DNA of 64,000 nt from Candidatus Gastranaerophilales bacterium (GCA_947589425.1 CANQAV010000002.1:145782-209781); one strand, 5' to 3'. Shown: positions 1 through 9,456, numbered from the stretch's first letter. Notes: generated by a model not told the origin, from the sequence alone. Program-made: numbers and translations.

Positions 1-1127
1 ACAAACCATAAATTACCGATAGCTCCCAAAAGCCACTTGCTTGTTATAAATGTCATTATGATTGATAAAATTGATGTTATCCAAACAAGGTTTGTCAGGG
101 GATGTTCAAAATCAAATCTTTTATTTTTTGCTTCGCATTTTTTAGCGTAATTAATTGTTATAACATTATTAATCCAATACGCAACAATTGAAGTTACAAT
201 CATTAAAAAGCGCATTGTAAATATCCATGTTAATAATTCAATTCTGTATTCTTTAAATACGGCAAGCAGAATAAAACTTACAAGAGCAACACCGGTTACG
301 CCGTAGGTTTCAAAACCGTCTGCCGAAGGCCCGATTGAATCTCCTGCGTTATCACCTGTACAATCTGCAATAACTCCGGGGTTTCTCGGGTCATCTTCTT
401 TAATTCCGAACTGAATTTTCATTAAATCAGAGCCTATATCGGCAATTTTGGTAAAAATACCGCCCGCAACACGAAGTGCGGATGCGCCCAGGCTTTCGCC
501 GATTGCAAAGCCGATAAAACATGCTCCCGCAAGTTCACCCGGAATAAACAATAAAATTACAAGCATTAAAATTAATTCAGTGCAAACCAATAATACACCT
601 ATGCTCATTCCTGCTCTTAAGGGTACATTTAAACAGTTAAAAGGTTTTGAGCGAAGTGCCAGAAATGATGTCCTTGCGTTTGCAAGAGTATTCATTCTGA
701 TGCCAAACCATGCCACAAAATATGAGCCTAAAATTCCTATTATTGACCATAAAAGAATTAATAACACGCTTTTAAAACCCATATGCTCCAATACCCCGAA
801 ATAATAACAGATAGATATTGCGATAAGGGCTTCTAAAACAATCAGGAATTTTCCCTGTTGTACAAGATATGTTTTACATGTTTCAAAAATTGTTGTTCCG
901 ACAGCTTCCATACAAGGATGAACTTTAATTTTTTTAATTCTTACAAATTCGATAAGTCCGAAAATAGCCCCCAATACTGCGGTTACAATACCTGCAAGAA
1001 GAATATTAAAGCTGAAGGGGCTTTCTTTGAAATTCGGTACAATAAGCGAAGCCTCGCTTGCAAATGTCGGAGCACATACCGCCAAAAGCGCCGATATGGC
1101 GAACATTTTCTTTAGCATCTTTTTCAT
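1..1127 (-). CDS. hppA: Membrane-bound ion-translocating pyrophosphatase (3' end outside window)
   Basis: The ORF track omits this gene because it runs off the window; I read about 375 residues on the minus strand. It starts MKKMLKKMFAISALL and contains many hydrophobic helices. The substrate-binding region reads DIGSDLMKIQ, then EDDPRNPGVIADCTGDNAGD and FETYGVTGVAL. These are the aspartate-rich motifs of membrane PPases, which hydrolyse PPi to pump H+ or Na+ across the inner membrane. The usual DVGADLVGKVE motif is one residue shorter here (DLMK for DLVGK), a variant I associate with a divergent subgroup. The C-terminal part that would help settle ion and K+ dependence is missing. The plus-strand ORFs over this stretch are shadows. 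Confidence 0.95.
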   Translation of the reverse strand, partial: MKKMLKKMFAISALLAVCAPTFASEASLIVPNFKESPFSFNILLAGIVTAVLGAIFGLIEFVRIKKIKVHPCMEAVGTTIFETCKTYLVQQGKFLIVLEALIAISICYYFGVLEHMGFKSVLLILLWSIIGILGSYFVAWFGIRMNTLANARTSFLALRSKPFNCLNVPLRAGMSIGVLLVCTELILMLVILLFIPGELAGACFIGFAIGESLGASALRVAGGIFTKIADIGSDLMKIQFGIKEDDPRNPGVIADCTGDNAGDSIGPSADGFETYGVTGVALVSFILLAVFKEYRIELLTWIFTMRFLMIVTSIVAYWINNVITINYAKKCEAKNKRFDFEHPLTNLVWITSILSIIMTFITSKWLLGAIGNLWF

Positions 1128-1260
1128 TAAAAAATAATCCTCCATCAAAAAAATATTACTTTTGTATTAAGTATACTATTTCATTTCTTAAATATCACTC
1201 CCCCCAACATATTAAAATAATCAGATTTGTTTTATTATTAAGAAAAGGTTTTAAGCGGGC

Positions 1261-2175
1261 ATGGAAAAAAGATATTATCCCATAAGCGAATATTTAAAAA
1301 AGACTTTTTCCAAAAAAGTATATAAAATAACTCTGGACGGCGGGTTTTACTGTCCCAACAGAGACGGCACAATTTCATCAGGCGGATGTATTTTTTGTGA
1401 TGAAACAGGAAGCTATTCAAGGTGTAATAATTTAAAAACAATAAAAGAACAAATAATATTCAGCATGGATAAACTTCAAAAACAGTTTAAAGCCGAAGCT
1501 TTTATGGCTTATTTTCAATCTTTTTCAAATACTTATAAGCCTTATTCGGAATTAGAGAAAATTTACAAAAGCGTATTTTTTGATGAGAGAATAGTGAGCA
1601 TCTCAATAGGGACGCGTCCTGATTGTGTTGATGATAAAAAGCTTGATTTAATCTCATCCTTAAAACATCCTTGGATTGAATACGGGCTTCAAAGTTCGCA
1701 TGATGAGACTCTTAAATTAATCAATCGGGGACACGATTTTAATTGTTTTAAAAATGCGGTAATTGAAACAAAAAAAAGAAATATTAAAGTCTGTGCACAT
1801 ATAATTTTGGGCTTTCCGAACGAAAATAAAGCCATGATGCTGGACAGTGCAAAAAGGCTTGCCGAGCTTGATATAGACGGTATTAAAATTCATATGCTGA
1901 CAATTTTAAGAGATTCTCCTCTTGCAAAAATATATCAAAAAGAGCCTTTTTATTTAATGAATATGGAGCAATACTGTGAAATTGTATGCGATATATTGGA
2001 AATATTGCCTAAAACAACAACAATTCAAAGAATAGCGGGAACCGGTTTCAGCGAAACAACTCTTGAGCCTCAATGGGTAAACCGCAGGTTTGAAATTTTA
2101 AATATGATAGATAAAATCCTTCTTCAAAGAAACAGTTTTCAAGGCAAAAATTATCTTAAACAAGCCATTCATTAG
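1261..2175 (+). CDS. TIGR01212/YhcC-family radical SAM protein
   Basis: This is a 304-residue radical SAM protein. Cysteines 31, 43 and 46 sit in CPNRDGT...GGCIFC, the long-spaced cluster motif of the YhcC family instead of the usual CxxxCxxC. They would bind a [4Fe-4S] cluster that cleaves SAM. Later segments such as IEYGLQSSHDETL and HIILGFPNE fit the TIM-barrel core. Length matches E. coli YhcC (about 310). The family's substrate is not firmly established. The 3' end overlaps the convergent ART-like gene by 20 bp. The ribosome-binding site is weak. Confidence 0.9.
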   Translation: MEKRYYPISEYLKKTFSKKVYKITLDGGFYCPNRDGTISSGGCIFCDETGSYSRCNNLKTIKEQIIFSMDKLQKQFKAEAFMAYFQSFSNTYKPYSELEKIYKSVFFDERIVSISIGTRPDCVDDKKLDLISSLKHPWIEYGLQSSHDETLKLINRGHDFNCFKNAVIETKKRNIKVCAHIILGFPNENKAMMLDSAKRLAELDIDGIKIHMLTILRDSPLAKIYQKEPFYLMNMEQYCEIVCDILEILPKTTTIQRIAGTGFSETTLEPQWVNRRFEILNMIDKILLQRNSFQGKNYLKQAIH

Positions 2176-2854
2176 TTTCGACCGCCTTTTTTTCGCTTTT
2201 GCCGCTGAAAAGTTTTTCTAAAATAGTTTTTGTAAAATAGTCGCTTGATTTTAGAGGGTCTTTGATTTCTTTTCTTTTTTTAAGAGCTTCGACAATTTCG
2301 TTTTCGCTGACAGTGCCTGTAAGCACAACATCTTCAATCGGAATGTTTTGTGTCAGAATATATTCTATTGCGTGTTTTTTTTGTTCGTAAAGAGAGGATT
2401 TTTTTGCACTTTCACCAAACATTGAGTGGAATTTATATTTTTTTAATGTATCACAATCCAATACCGAAGGCTCGCAAAAGAGGATATTTTGGCTCCTTAC
2501 TTTAATATTTTCTTCATCAATCCTTCTTGTGGGTATTTTAATTGCACAAATTGACGTATAGCGCTGTAAACTTCTTAAGCAAATTCTTAAAAGCAAAGCC
2601 TCTTGCAGAGTTCTTGCCCAATCCTGCCAGAGTTCATTATCTTTCCAATGTTTTAAAAAATTGGCTAATTCAACCGTGAAAATTCCTTTATCTTCGTTAA
2701 AATATGTACTTGAAAAGCCTTTAACAACACCTGTTTGTTTGATGTCTTCAAGACTTCTTCCGTCGGTAAAATGATAAAGATATCGGGGAATTTTGTGTTT
2801 TCCTGCTCTTTTGGGAGTTTGAGAAATATTTGTTTGAAGAGAATTAATCGCCAT
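2156..2854 (-). CDS. Putative ADP-ribosyltransferase-fold protein (DarT-like), orphan
   Basis: This 232-residue soluble protein has no signal peptide. It opens after a basic tail with RYLYHFTDGRSLEDIKQTGV, resembling the LYHxT...L..I...G block of DarT/DUF4433-type ADP-ribosyltransferases. Near the end HAIEYILTQNIPIEDVV resembles the DarT segment carrying the catalytic glutamate before xxIPxEYI, so His28 and Glu164 are candidate active-site residues. No DarG-type macrodomain antitoxin lies beside it; the neighbours are a radical SAM gene and an SNF2 helicase. A GAGGAG sequence lies 12 nt before the ATG. The fold call is motif-based only and could be wrong. Confidence 0.45.
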   Translation of the reverse strand: MAINSLQTNISQTPKRAGKHKIPRYLYHFTDGRSLEDIKQTGVVKGFSSTYFNEDKGIFTVELANFLKHWKDNELWQDWARTLQEALLLRICLRSLQRYTSICAIKIPTRRIDEENIKVRSQNILFCEPSVLDCDTLKKYKFHSMFGESAKKSSLYEQKKHAIEYILTQNIPIEDVVLTGTVSENEIVEALKKRKEIKDPLKSSDYFTKTILEKLFSGKSEKKAVETNEWLV

Positions 2855-2934
2855 ATTGGTTTAAAACTCCTCAAAAAAATTTTTTCCGACAAAAAACTCT
2901 TTTAAATTCAAAGATTTTATAATAAAATAACAAA

Positions 2935-5814
2935 ATGGAAAAAATCTTTAACCTCAGTTTTAAAAAGAATGATATTGAAAAACTGCTTTTAAATCTTGAT
3001 CAAAATCCGTATTCTCAAAAAAATAAGGATTTCAGATATACTTTATCATTAATATATGAATTAATTGAAGAAGAATTTGCGGATACTTTTGATACCAAAA
3101 ATCCTATTTTAAGACAGACCGACATTAAATTTAACGGTAATGACGCAAGTTTTTTTATTACACCGCCATATAATTTTGATTACTATTTAAAGCAAAAAGG
3201 CTCTCTTTACCGCCTTCGCCCCCAGTATCAGGGAAGCGAGTACGGGTATAAAATAAATCCGGATATGTTTTTTGAATATTTTACGGGAGTGGATGAAAAT
3301 CTTGATTTATCCGATTGCTCAAAAAATTACAAATTTTATTTTAATTTAATTCAATTTGTCAAAAAAACGGTTGAAAAGCTCAATTTCACTCCTGCGGTTA
3401 ATTTCAGAAAAGATAGCTTCAGCATATTTTGGGAGCCGTATTTTAAAAATAAAGATTATACAAAAGCATATTGCGAAATTGTTGATAATGAATTTTTAGA
3501 TGATAAAACCACAAAAAAATTAATCGAGAGATATCTTAACTATTTAATTTTTACATTTTTATCGGTTAAAAATTATCGTTTTAAAGACCTTAAAGCTGCA
3601 TCATACCTTGTTAAAAATACTCTTCAAAAAAGAATGTTTAAAGGTAATGACTTAGCGGTTGATATTCAAAACTGGTTTGATGAAATGAGCCTCGGAAGCT
3701 ATGATATCATCCCCGTCTTTAATATTGAACAATTAAGCGACGAAAAATTTCTGCTCAAAATTTTGGCTAAAAAGAAAACCGAAAATAAAATTATTCCACT
3801 TGAAGATCTGTCCGAAGAAGAAGCGGTTATAATTGAAAAACAGATAAATTGGGCAACAAAATATATTGAAGATTTGGAAGATGTTCAAATGGAGCTTGAT
3901 TTATCGGGAGTTTATAAATTAATTACCCAAATAACATATTACTTATCTCAAGCCGGCATGGAGGTAAATCTTCCCGAAGGATTAAATAACGTTATAATTC
4001 CGCATGCTTCAATTAATGCAAAAATTAAAGCAAAAAGAATAGATGATGTTAAAGAACTTCTCCAAAACCCCGTAGGCTCGACCATATCTCTTGATGAAAT
4101 AATGAATTTTAAAGTGGAAATTGCCCTTGGGGATGATGAAAAGATTTCAGCCGAAGAATTCAGAGAGCTTGCAGAAAATTCACAGGGGCTTATAAAATAC
4201 AAAGAGAAATATATTTTAATTGATAAAGAAGAAACCGACAAGCTTTTAAAACGCCTTGAAAAATCTCCAAACTTCACGGTTAATAAAATGCAGCTTCTGC
4301 ACAATGCCCTGTCAGGCAAAATTGATGAATATGATTTTGATTATGACGAAGCATTTGCCCGTGTGATTTCGGACTTTACGAAGGTTGAAGATATTTCGCT
4401 TCCTCAAAAATTAGAGGGAACTTTAAGAGCCTATCAGCAAATAGGCTTCAGATGGCTTTATACCAACATAGTTAAAGGTTTTGGCTGTTGTATTGCGGAT
4501 GATATGGGGCTCGGTAAAACAATTCAGGTAATAAGCCTTATTTTAAAATTGAAAGAAGAAAATAAACTAAAAAAGCCGGTTATAGTTGTATGTCCGACAA
4601 CATTAATGGGAAACTGGAAAAGGGAGCTGAATACTTTTTCTCCTTCTCTTAAAGTCCTTGTATATCACGGTTTTAACAGGGAATTTTCTCTCGATTGCGA
4701 CGTTATTTTAACAACGTATGCAATTTTAAGAATTGATTCCGAAAAATTCCAAAAAACTCAATGGGATTTATTGGTAATTGATGAAGCTCAAAATATAAAA
4801 AATCCTACAACAAGCCAAACTCAAGCAATTAAGGCAATTAAATCTCAAATGAAGGTTGCAATGACGGGTACTCCCGTTGAAAACAGGCTTTCCGAATTGT
4901 GGTCAATTTTTGACTTTATAAACAAAGGATATTTAGGCTCTCTTAATGATTTTTCAAAAAATTATTCAATTCCCATCGAGCGCTTCAAGGAGCTTACAAG
5001 AGCGCAAAAACTTAAAAAAGCAATCAGCCCCTTTATGCTAAGACGTTTGAAAACAGATAAAACAATTATTTCAGACCTTCCCGAAAAAGTTGTGCTTGAT
5101 GATTACTGCTATTTAACAAAAGCACAGGTTGCCCTCTATGAGCGCATCTTAAAAGAATCCATGAATAATATCACAAAATCCGACAGCAAAATGGGCAGAC
5201 GAGGGGCAATATTTAAGCTTATTACAAATTTAAAACAGGTTTGCAATCATCCTTATCATTATCTTAAATACGGCGATATGTCGGCAAATGCTTCCGGAAA
5301 AACCCAAAAGCTTATTGATATATTAAAAAATATCACAGATAATGACGAAAAAGTGCTTGTTTTCACCCAATATAAGGAAATGGGCTCGATTTTGGAAAAT
5401 ATCATTGCGGAAGAATTTAATCAAAATCCCCTGTTTTTCCATGGCAGCTTAAATGTTAAACAAAGAGAAGAAACAATCAAAGCTTTTCAAGAGGATTTAG
5501 AGCAGAAAATCATGATACTTTCTCTTAAAGCCGGAGGTTTGGGGCTTAATTTAACGAGTGCATCAAACGTAATACACTATGACCTTTGGTGGAATCCTGC
5601 CGTTGAAGATCAGGCCACAGACAGAACATATCGTATCGGACAGGATAAAAACGTTATGATACACAGGTTTATAACCCTTTCTACTTTTGAAGAAAAAATT
5701 GATAAAATTATAAAAGACAAAAGAGAGCTTGCAAATGCCGCTGTTTTTGAAGGAGAGAAAACAATTACCGAATTGTCGGATGATGAAATATATGAAATAT
5801 TTTCTCTTGCTTAA
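2935..5814 (+). CDS. SNF2-family DNA-dependent ATPase/helicase
   Basis: The 959-residue protein has a long N-terminal region (about 1-480) without a motif I can name, followed by a complete SNF2 core. Walker A is DDMGLGKT near residue 522. Motif II is DEAQ near 612, motif III is MTGTPVENRLSELWS, and the RecA2 end reads QATDRTYRIGQ. Such proteins translocate on double-stranded DNA and remodel protein-DNA complexes; bacterial members include RapA-like and orphan SNF2 proteins. I see no CxC SWIM zinc motif. The gene is divergent from the ART-like gene and overlaps the convergent dTMP kinase gene by 4 bp. TATAAT lies about 11 nt before the ATG and there is no clear SD. Confidence 0.93.
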   Translation: MEKIFNLSFKKNDIEKLLLNLDQNPYSQKNKDFRYTLSLIYELIEEEFADTFDTKNPILRQTDIKFNGNDASFFITPPYNFDYYLKQKGSLYRLRPQYQGSEYGYKINPDMFFEYFTGVDENLDLSDCSKNYKFYFNLIQFVKKTVEKLNFTPAVNFRKDSFSIFWEPYFKNKDYTKAYCEIVDNEFLDDKTTKKLIERYLNYLIFTFLSVKNYRFKDLKAASYLVKNTLQKRMFKGNDLAVDIQNWFDEMSLGSYDIIPVFNIEQLSDEKFLLKILAKKKTENKIIPLEDLSEEEAVIIEKQINWATKYIEDLEDVQMELDLSGVYKLITQITYYLSQAGMEVNLPEGLNNVIIPHASINAKIKAKRIDDVKELLQNPVGSTISLDEIMNFKVEIALGDDEKISAEEFRELAENSQGLIKYKEKYILIDKEETDKLLKRLEKSPNFTVNKMQLLHNALSGKIDEYDFDYDEAFARVISDFTKVEDISLPQKLEGTLRAYQQIGFRWLYTNIVKGFGCCIADDMGLGKTIQVISLILKLKEENKLKKPVIVVCPTTLMGNWKRELNTFSPSLKVLVYHGFNREFSLDCDVILTTYAILRIDSEKFQKTQWDLLVIDEAQNIKNPTTSQTQAIKAIKSQMKVAMTGTPVENRLSELWSIFDFINKGYLGSLNDFSKNYSIPIERFKELTRAQKLKKAISPFMLRRLKTDKTIISDLPEKVVLDDYCYLTKAQVALYERILKESMNNITKSDSKMGRRGAIFKLITNLKQVCNHPYHYLKYGDMSANASGKTQKLIDILKNITDNDEKVLVFTQYKEMGSILENIIAEEFNQNPLFFHGSLNVKQREETIKAFQEDLEQKIMILSLKAGGLGLNLTSASNVIHYDLWWNPAVEDQATDRTYRIGQDKNVMIHRFITLSTFEEKIDKIIKDKRELANAAVFEGEKTITELSDDEIYEIFSLA

Positions 5815-6464
5815 AGAAGCTTGTCTACTTCGGCTTTTATAATATTATGGATTTCTTCTTTGGGTTTTGTGCCGTCAAGTTCAATAAAACCGTATTCTTT
5901 TTTCAATTTTCCGTATTCTTCAAGACATCTTTTTTGATATATTTCAAAACTGTTATAAGTATCTACGCTCAGTCCTATATCTCGTCCCGATTCAAAGTAG
6001 TCTAAAACGCCGTTCTTTGCAATTAATCTTTTAATTAAAATATCCGGCGGAACATTTAAATAAAATACTAAATCAGGCTTCGGAGCAAAACTGTATAAAC
6101 TTTTTACCCAATTAATATCATGACCTCTCACGGAATCACGAACAAAAGCGGTATAGATGTATCTGTCCATTAAAACAACAAAACCCGCTTTTAGTGCCGG
6201 AATAATTTCGTTTTCAAGTCTGTCGGTATAGTCTGCTGCGTAAAGAAGAGAAAAAGTCGTTGTGTTCAGGAGATTTCTTTCTTTGGCATCATTTATCACG
6301 CCCGAAATTAATCTTGACGTTTTCCATTCGGAAACGGCAACGCCGTATCCTTTATATTTTATATATTCGTCTAAAAGGTTAACCTGTGTTGATTTTCCCG
6401 AGCCGTCAGTTCCTTCTATAACTATTAAAAGTCCTTCTCCGTTTTGGTTTTTTTTAATTTCCAT
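5811..6464 (-). CDS. tmk: Thymidylate kinase, second tandem copy
   Basis: This 217-residue P-loop kinase has GTDGSGKSTQ at its N-terminus, as in dTMP kinases (dTMP + ATP to dTDP + ADP). DRYIYTAFVRD is the DR(Y/H) nucleotide-binding segment, but the usual SxxAYQ that follows is replaced by TAFVRD. It is clearly a paralogue of the gene upstream; shared blocks include IKPALKAGFVVL/IIPALKAGFVVL and FSLLHAVDFADRLE/FSLLYAADYTDRLE. Its ATG lies 2 bp after that gene's stop, and the SD (AAGGAT) overlaps the upstream stop codon, so the two are co-transcribed and coupled. Which copy makes dTDP for DNA is unclear. Confidence 0.85.
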   Translation of the reverse strand: MEIKKNQNGEGLLIVIEGTDGSGKSTQVNLLDEYIKYKGYGVAVSEWKTSRLISGVINDAKERNLLNTTTFSLLYAADYTDRLENEIIPALKAGFVVLMDRYIYTAFVRDSVRGHDINWVKSLYSFAPKPDLVFYLNVPPDILIKRLIAKNGVLDYFESGRDIGLSVDTYNSFEIYQKRCLEEYGKLKKEYGFIELDGTKPKEEIHNIIKAEVDKLL

Positions 6465-6466
6465 AT

Positions 6467-7147
6467 TTATCCTTCAATGTGTATCCCTCTTTTATTAAGC
6501 AATTCGGATACATTTTTTCTAATAAATTCTTGTTTTTGACGAATTGTCTGCATGGCATCAATTTTAATCAGACCAAATTCGTCCGTCATTTTTTTATATT
6601 GTTCAACAATCCTGTTTTGAAAGAGAACATAACTTTTGTACGGATTATTGGATAACTTCATATCCATGCCGGCTTCATAAAAGCCCGGCTGGCGATTTGA
6701 GCAAATGCGCTCAAGGCTGTCTTTGGGACTTACATCAAAGTAAAAAGTCATATCGGGTTTAATTGCAAATCCATACATATTTCTAACCCATTCAGGGTCA
6801 ACATCACGTGCTACATCACGGGCAAATGCCGTATATACATATCTGTCCGCCAAAACAACAAAACCCGCTTTAAGCGCCGGTTTAATAGTCCTTTCAAGCC
6901 TGTCTGCAAAGTCAACTGCGTGCAAAAGAGAAAACGTTCTTCCAGACAATAAGTTTTTCTTTTTCGCTTTTTTTGTAGTTTTTGATATTAATTCCGAAGA
7001 ATTCCACTGGGTTAAAACAACGTCAATTCCTTTTTGTTTTAAAAAGCTGTGTAACAGTTCAATCTGTGTTGATTTGCCTGAGCCGTCAATTCCTTCTACA
7101 CAAATTAACACCCCCTGATAGCTATGTTTTTTTGAAAATCTTAACAT
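6467..7147 (-). CDS. tmk: Thymidylate kinase, first tandem copy
   Basis: This 226-residue P-loop kinase carries CVEGIDGSGKSTQ at about residues 16-28 and DRYVYTAFARD in the middle, the dTMP-binding region of the Tmk family. As in its neighbour the canonical SxxAYQ is TAFARD, so both belong to one divergent subgroup. The start has a good SD (AAGGT, 5 nt spacing). It heads a two-gene operon with its own paralogue. One copy may have drifted to another nucleoside monophosphate; the sequence alone does not decide this. Confidence 0.87.
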   Translation of the reverse strand: MLRFSKKHSYQGVLICVEGIDGSGKSTQIELLHSFLKQKGIDVVLTQWNSSELISKTTKKAKKKNLLSGRTFSLLHAVDFADRLERTIKPALKAGFVVLADRYVYTAFARDVARDVDPEWVRNMYGFAIKPDMTFYFDVSPKDSLERICSNRQPGFYEAGMDMKLSNNPYKSYVLFQNRIVEQYKKMTDEFGLIKIDAMQTIRQKQEFIRKNVSELLNKRGIHIEG

Positions 7148-7221
7148 TTCTTACCTTGTTTTTTGCTGTGCATATAATATATTAATAATAGAATATATAA
7201 TGAGAAATGTATAGAGGAATT

Positions 7222-8055
7222 ATGATAATTAATTTAATAAAAAAATCATACGGAACAATCATGGAAAACCCGGCAATAATGCTTTTCTTTGTGCTGTTTT
7301 TAATGGTTTTTAATTATCTTGCATCTTGGGTTTTATTGGTTAACAGTAAAAATATTGCAATAATATTAATTGTATGTATGTTTTTATGCTGCTGTGCATT
7401 TTTTTCCGGCTGGCTTCAGGTTATAAAAGAAAGCCATGAAAAAGATAAATTTAAAGAAAAAAACATGGGCTCAATTTTTTTGGAAGGGGTCGGTAAAAAT
7501 ATAACTTCAATAATAATAGGTGTTTTATTGTACTCTGTCATTTCATTTTTAGTTGCTTTTTTATCAAGCGAGATTGCGCAAACGATTTTTGGAAGTCTTG
7601 ATGATATAGTTAAAGGATTTTTATCTGCATCTGCTCAGAATATAACTTTTAACCAATATTTCAACAATCTTTCCCTTGATGACAAATATATTGTTTATTC
7701 TTGGCAAATCAGTATTTTGTTGGGATTGGCATTAATGAACTTTATATTTTTGTTTTATTTTCCGGCAATTTTGGACGAAAAAAAATATAATTCCTTTTTA
7801 AAACCTTTTGTTGCAATAAAAAATATGTTTTGTTTTTTGTTCAAAAATTTTTTCGGGATTTTGGGTTTTTATATTTTAATTAACCTTTTTTATTTCGCCT
7901 TGATTGTCTTAAGGGCTTTAATGGGTGCAAATATTCTTTTGTCAATGATTTTCTTCTTTATTTATATTTGTTTTCTGTCTTTTGTTATTATGCTAATATT
8001 TAACTACTATGAAGAAAAAAATAGTTGTAATAACGGGTCCGACGGCATCGGGTAA
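7222..8055 (+). CDS. Multi-pass inner-membrane protein of unknown function
   Basis: I prefer the ATG at 7222, which has GAGGA 5 nt upstream, over the track start at 7207; this gives 277 residues. The protein has about six hydrophobic segments, for example AIMLFFVLFLMVFNYLASWV and ILIVCMFLCCCAFFSGWL. A roughly 55-residue polar stretch in the middle includes LDDIVKGFLSASAQN. No catalytic motif is visible. The general layout resembles uncharacterised DUF-type membrane proteins of about 280 residues. Its last 47 bp overlap the start of miaA in another frame, so the two are very likely in one operon. Confidence 0.7.
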   Translation: MIINLIKKSYGTIMENPAIMLFFVLFLMVFNYLASWVLLVNSKNIAIILIVCMFLCCCAFFSGWLQVIKESHEKDKFKEKNMGSIFLEGVGKNITSIIIGVLLYSVISFLVAFLSSEIAQTIFGSLDDIVKGFLSASAQNITFNQYFNNLSLDDKYIVYSWQISILLGLALMNFIFLFYFPAILDEKKYNSFLKPFVAIKNMFCFLFKNFFGILGFYILINLFYFALIVLRALMGANILLSMIFFFIYICFLSFVIMLIFNYYEEKNSCNNGSDGIG

Positions 8056-8881
8056 GACGAGCGCCTCAATAAGTCTTGCAAAAGAGATTGATGCTTCAAT
8101 AATTTGCGCCGATTCAAGGATTGTATACAGGGGACTTGATATAGTAAGTGCGAAGCCTGCAACTTCCGAAAGAGAAGGAATTAAACATTATTTAATTGAT
8201 ATATTAGAGCCCCTAAGCGAGTTTTCGGCGGGTGATTTTGTAAAATATGCGGATGAAATCATTAATAATACCGATAAAAATATAATTATCTCGGGCGGAA
8301 GCTGGTTTTATATAAAAAGCCTGCTTGATGATTATGAGCTTATAAAAAGTTCTTCCGACAAAAAATTAAGAGAAGAATTGGAAAAATTAAATGCTTCGGA
8401 GCTTTGGGAAAAATTAAAATCTATTGATGAAAAAAGAGCAAATCAAATTCATCCGAATAACAAAGAAAAAGTCATACGCTCAATTGAAATGTGCCTTGAG
8501 CTTAAAATGCCCGTGAGCGAATATAAAAGAAAACCAAACAAAAAATATGATGCAAAATGGTATATGTTTGATTTTGAACGGGATGTTTTATATGAAAGGA
8601 TTAACGAAAGAGTAGATTTAATGATTAAAGTTGGTCTTTATGACGAGTGGAAAAAAAACAGTTTGCTATATCCCCATTCAAAAATTTTATATAATACAAT
8701 AGGATATAAAGAATTTTTTGAACTTGAAGAAGGAAAATATAAAACATTTGATGAAGCTGTTGATAAAATAAAACAACACACAAGAAATTTTGCAAAAAGA
8801 CAGCTTACTTATTTTAAAAGCAACAAAGAAATCAAAAAAATAAAAGATTATAAAGAAATTTTAAGGGATTTGAAGATATGA
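8009..8881 (+). CDS. miaA: tRNA dimethylallyltransferase
   Basis: MiaA transfers a dimethylallyl group to N6 of A37 in tRNAs that read UNN codons. The 290-residue protein starts MKKKIVVITGPTASGKT, the family P-loop, followed by CADSRIVYRGLDIVSAKPA (usually DSxQIYRxxDIGTAKP) and ISGGSWFYIKSL. Near the C-terminus TIGYKEF and RQLTYFK are the conserved tRNA-binding blocks. Length is normal. It overlaps the upstream membrane protein gene by 47 bp and the next gene by 4 bp (ATGA). The methylthiotransferase mtaB, which acts on other A37 sites, is elsewhere in the window. Confidence 0.96.
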   Translation: MKKKIVVITGPTASGKTSASISLAKEIDASIICADSRIVYRGLDIVSAKPATSEREGIKHYLIDILEPLSEFSAGDFVKYADEIINNTDKNIIISGGSWFYIKSLLDDYELIKSSSDKKLREELEKLNASELWEKLKSIDEKRANQIHPNNKEKVIRSIEMCLELKMPVSEYKRKPNKKYDAKWYMFDFERDVLYERINERVDLMIKVGLYDEWKKNSLLYPHSKILYNTIGYKEFFELEEGKYKTFDEAVDKIKQHTRNFAKRQLTYFKSNKEIKKIKDYKEILRDLKI

Positions 8882-9426
8882 AAAAGTTAACCGTTTTATT
8901 TATATTTTTACTTTTTTTATGCGCTTTTGCGCAGGATGAAGTCGTACAGGGCAGTATAAAATATAATGAAGCAACCGCAAAAATTGAAGCATTTAAAAAT
9001 GTTGAGAAAAAAATTGATATGCATAAATTCAAAGATTATTTTACGGATAAAAACAGAAAGCAAAATCTTGAACTTATGAAAAATGATATATTTCAAATTG
9101 AGACAAGAAGCCTTTTTCCTTTTTATGTGAAAGATGCGATTATTGCTTATGCAATTGTATATTCATCAGACAGCCGATACACTTTTTATTATAACTATAT
9201 AGGCAAATTGATGAAAATTGAAATACTTGAAGATGATATTTCAAAAAAGCGCACATTCGGATATTCAAGATTTGGTAATTTAATAAGCGTGTCCTTTGAA
9301 GCAGGGGACAATGAACAGTTTGTATACAATGAAAAAGGAAAATTGATTGCACATTGGCTTGATGATACATTGGTTTCCGAAAATAATAAAGATACAAGAT
9401 TCTTCAAAATTACCCGTTCAAAATAA
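8878..9426 (+). CDS. Secreted protein with YD/RHS-like repeats
   Basis: This 182-residue protein has a clear Sec signal peptide (MKKLTVLFIFLLFLCAFAQD), with cleavage likely after AFA. The mature part contains three weak YD-type motifs: YTFYYNYIGKLMKI, RTFGYSRFGNLISV and EQFVYNEKGKLIAHW. Each follows the pattern aromatic-x-Y-x-x-x-G-x-L seen in RHS/YD proteins. There is no lipobox cysteine. It shares an operon with miaA through a 4 bp overlap. Periplasmic or surface location is inferred; function is unknown. Confidence 0.7.
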   Translation: MKKLTVLFIFLLFLCAFAQDEVVQGSIKYNEATAKIEAFKNVEKKIDMHKFKDYFTDKNRKQNLELMKNDIFQIETRSLFPFYVKDAIIAYAIVYSSDSRYTFYYNYIGKLMKIEILEDDISKKRTFGYSRFGNLISVSFEAGDNEQFVYNEKGKLIAHWLDDTLVSENNKDTRFFKITRSK

Positions 9427-9428
9427 AT

Positions 9429-9456
9429 AAGGTCAAGCAGGTAAATACTTGACCTT
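9429..9456. terminator. Hairpin between convergent genes
   Basis: AAGGTCAAG and CTTGACCTT form a perfect 9 bp stem around a 10 nt loop, just after the stop of the YD-repeat protein gene and before the stop of the convergent small gene. Neither side carries a strong T tract, so it may be a weak bidirectional terminator or an mRNA 3'-end stabiliser. Confidence 0.5.

Noticed and set aside
448-1115. Plus-strand ORFs of 118 and 85 residues
   Set aside because: They are antisense to the hppA coding frame, which is unmistakable on the minus strand.
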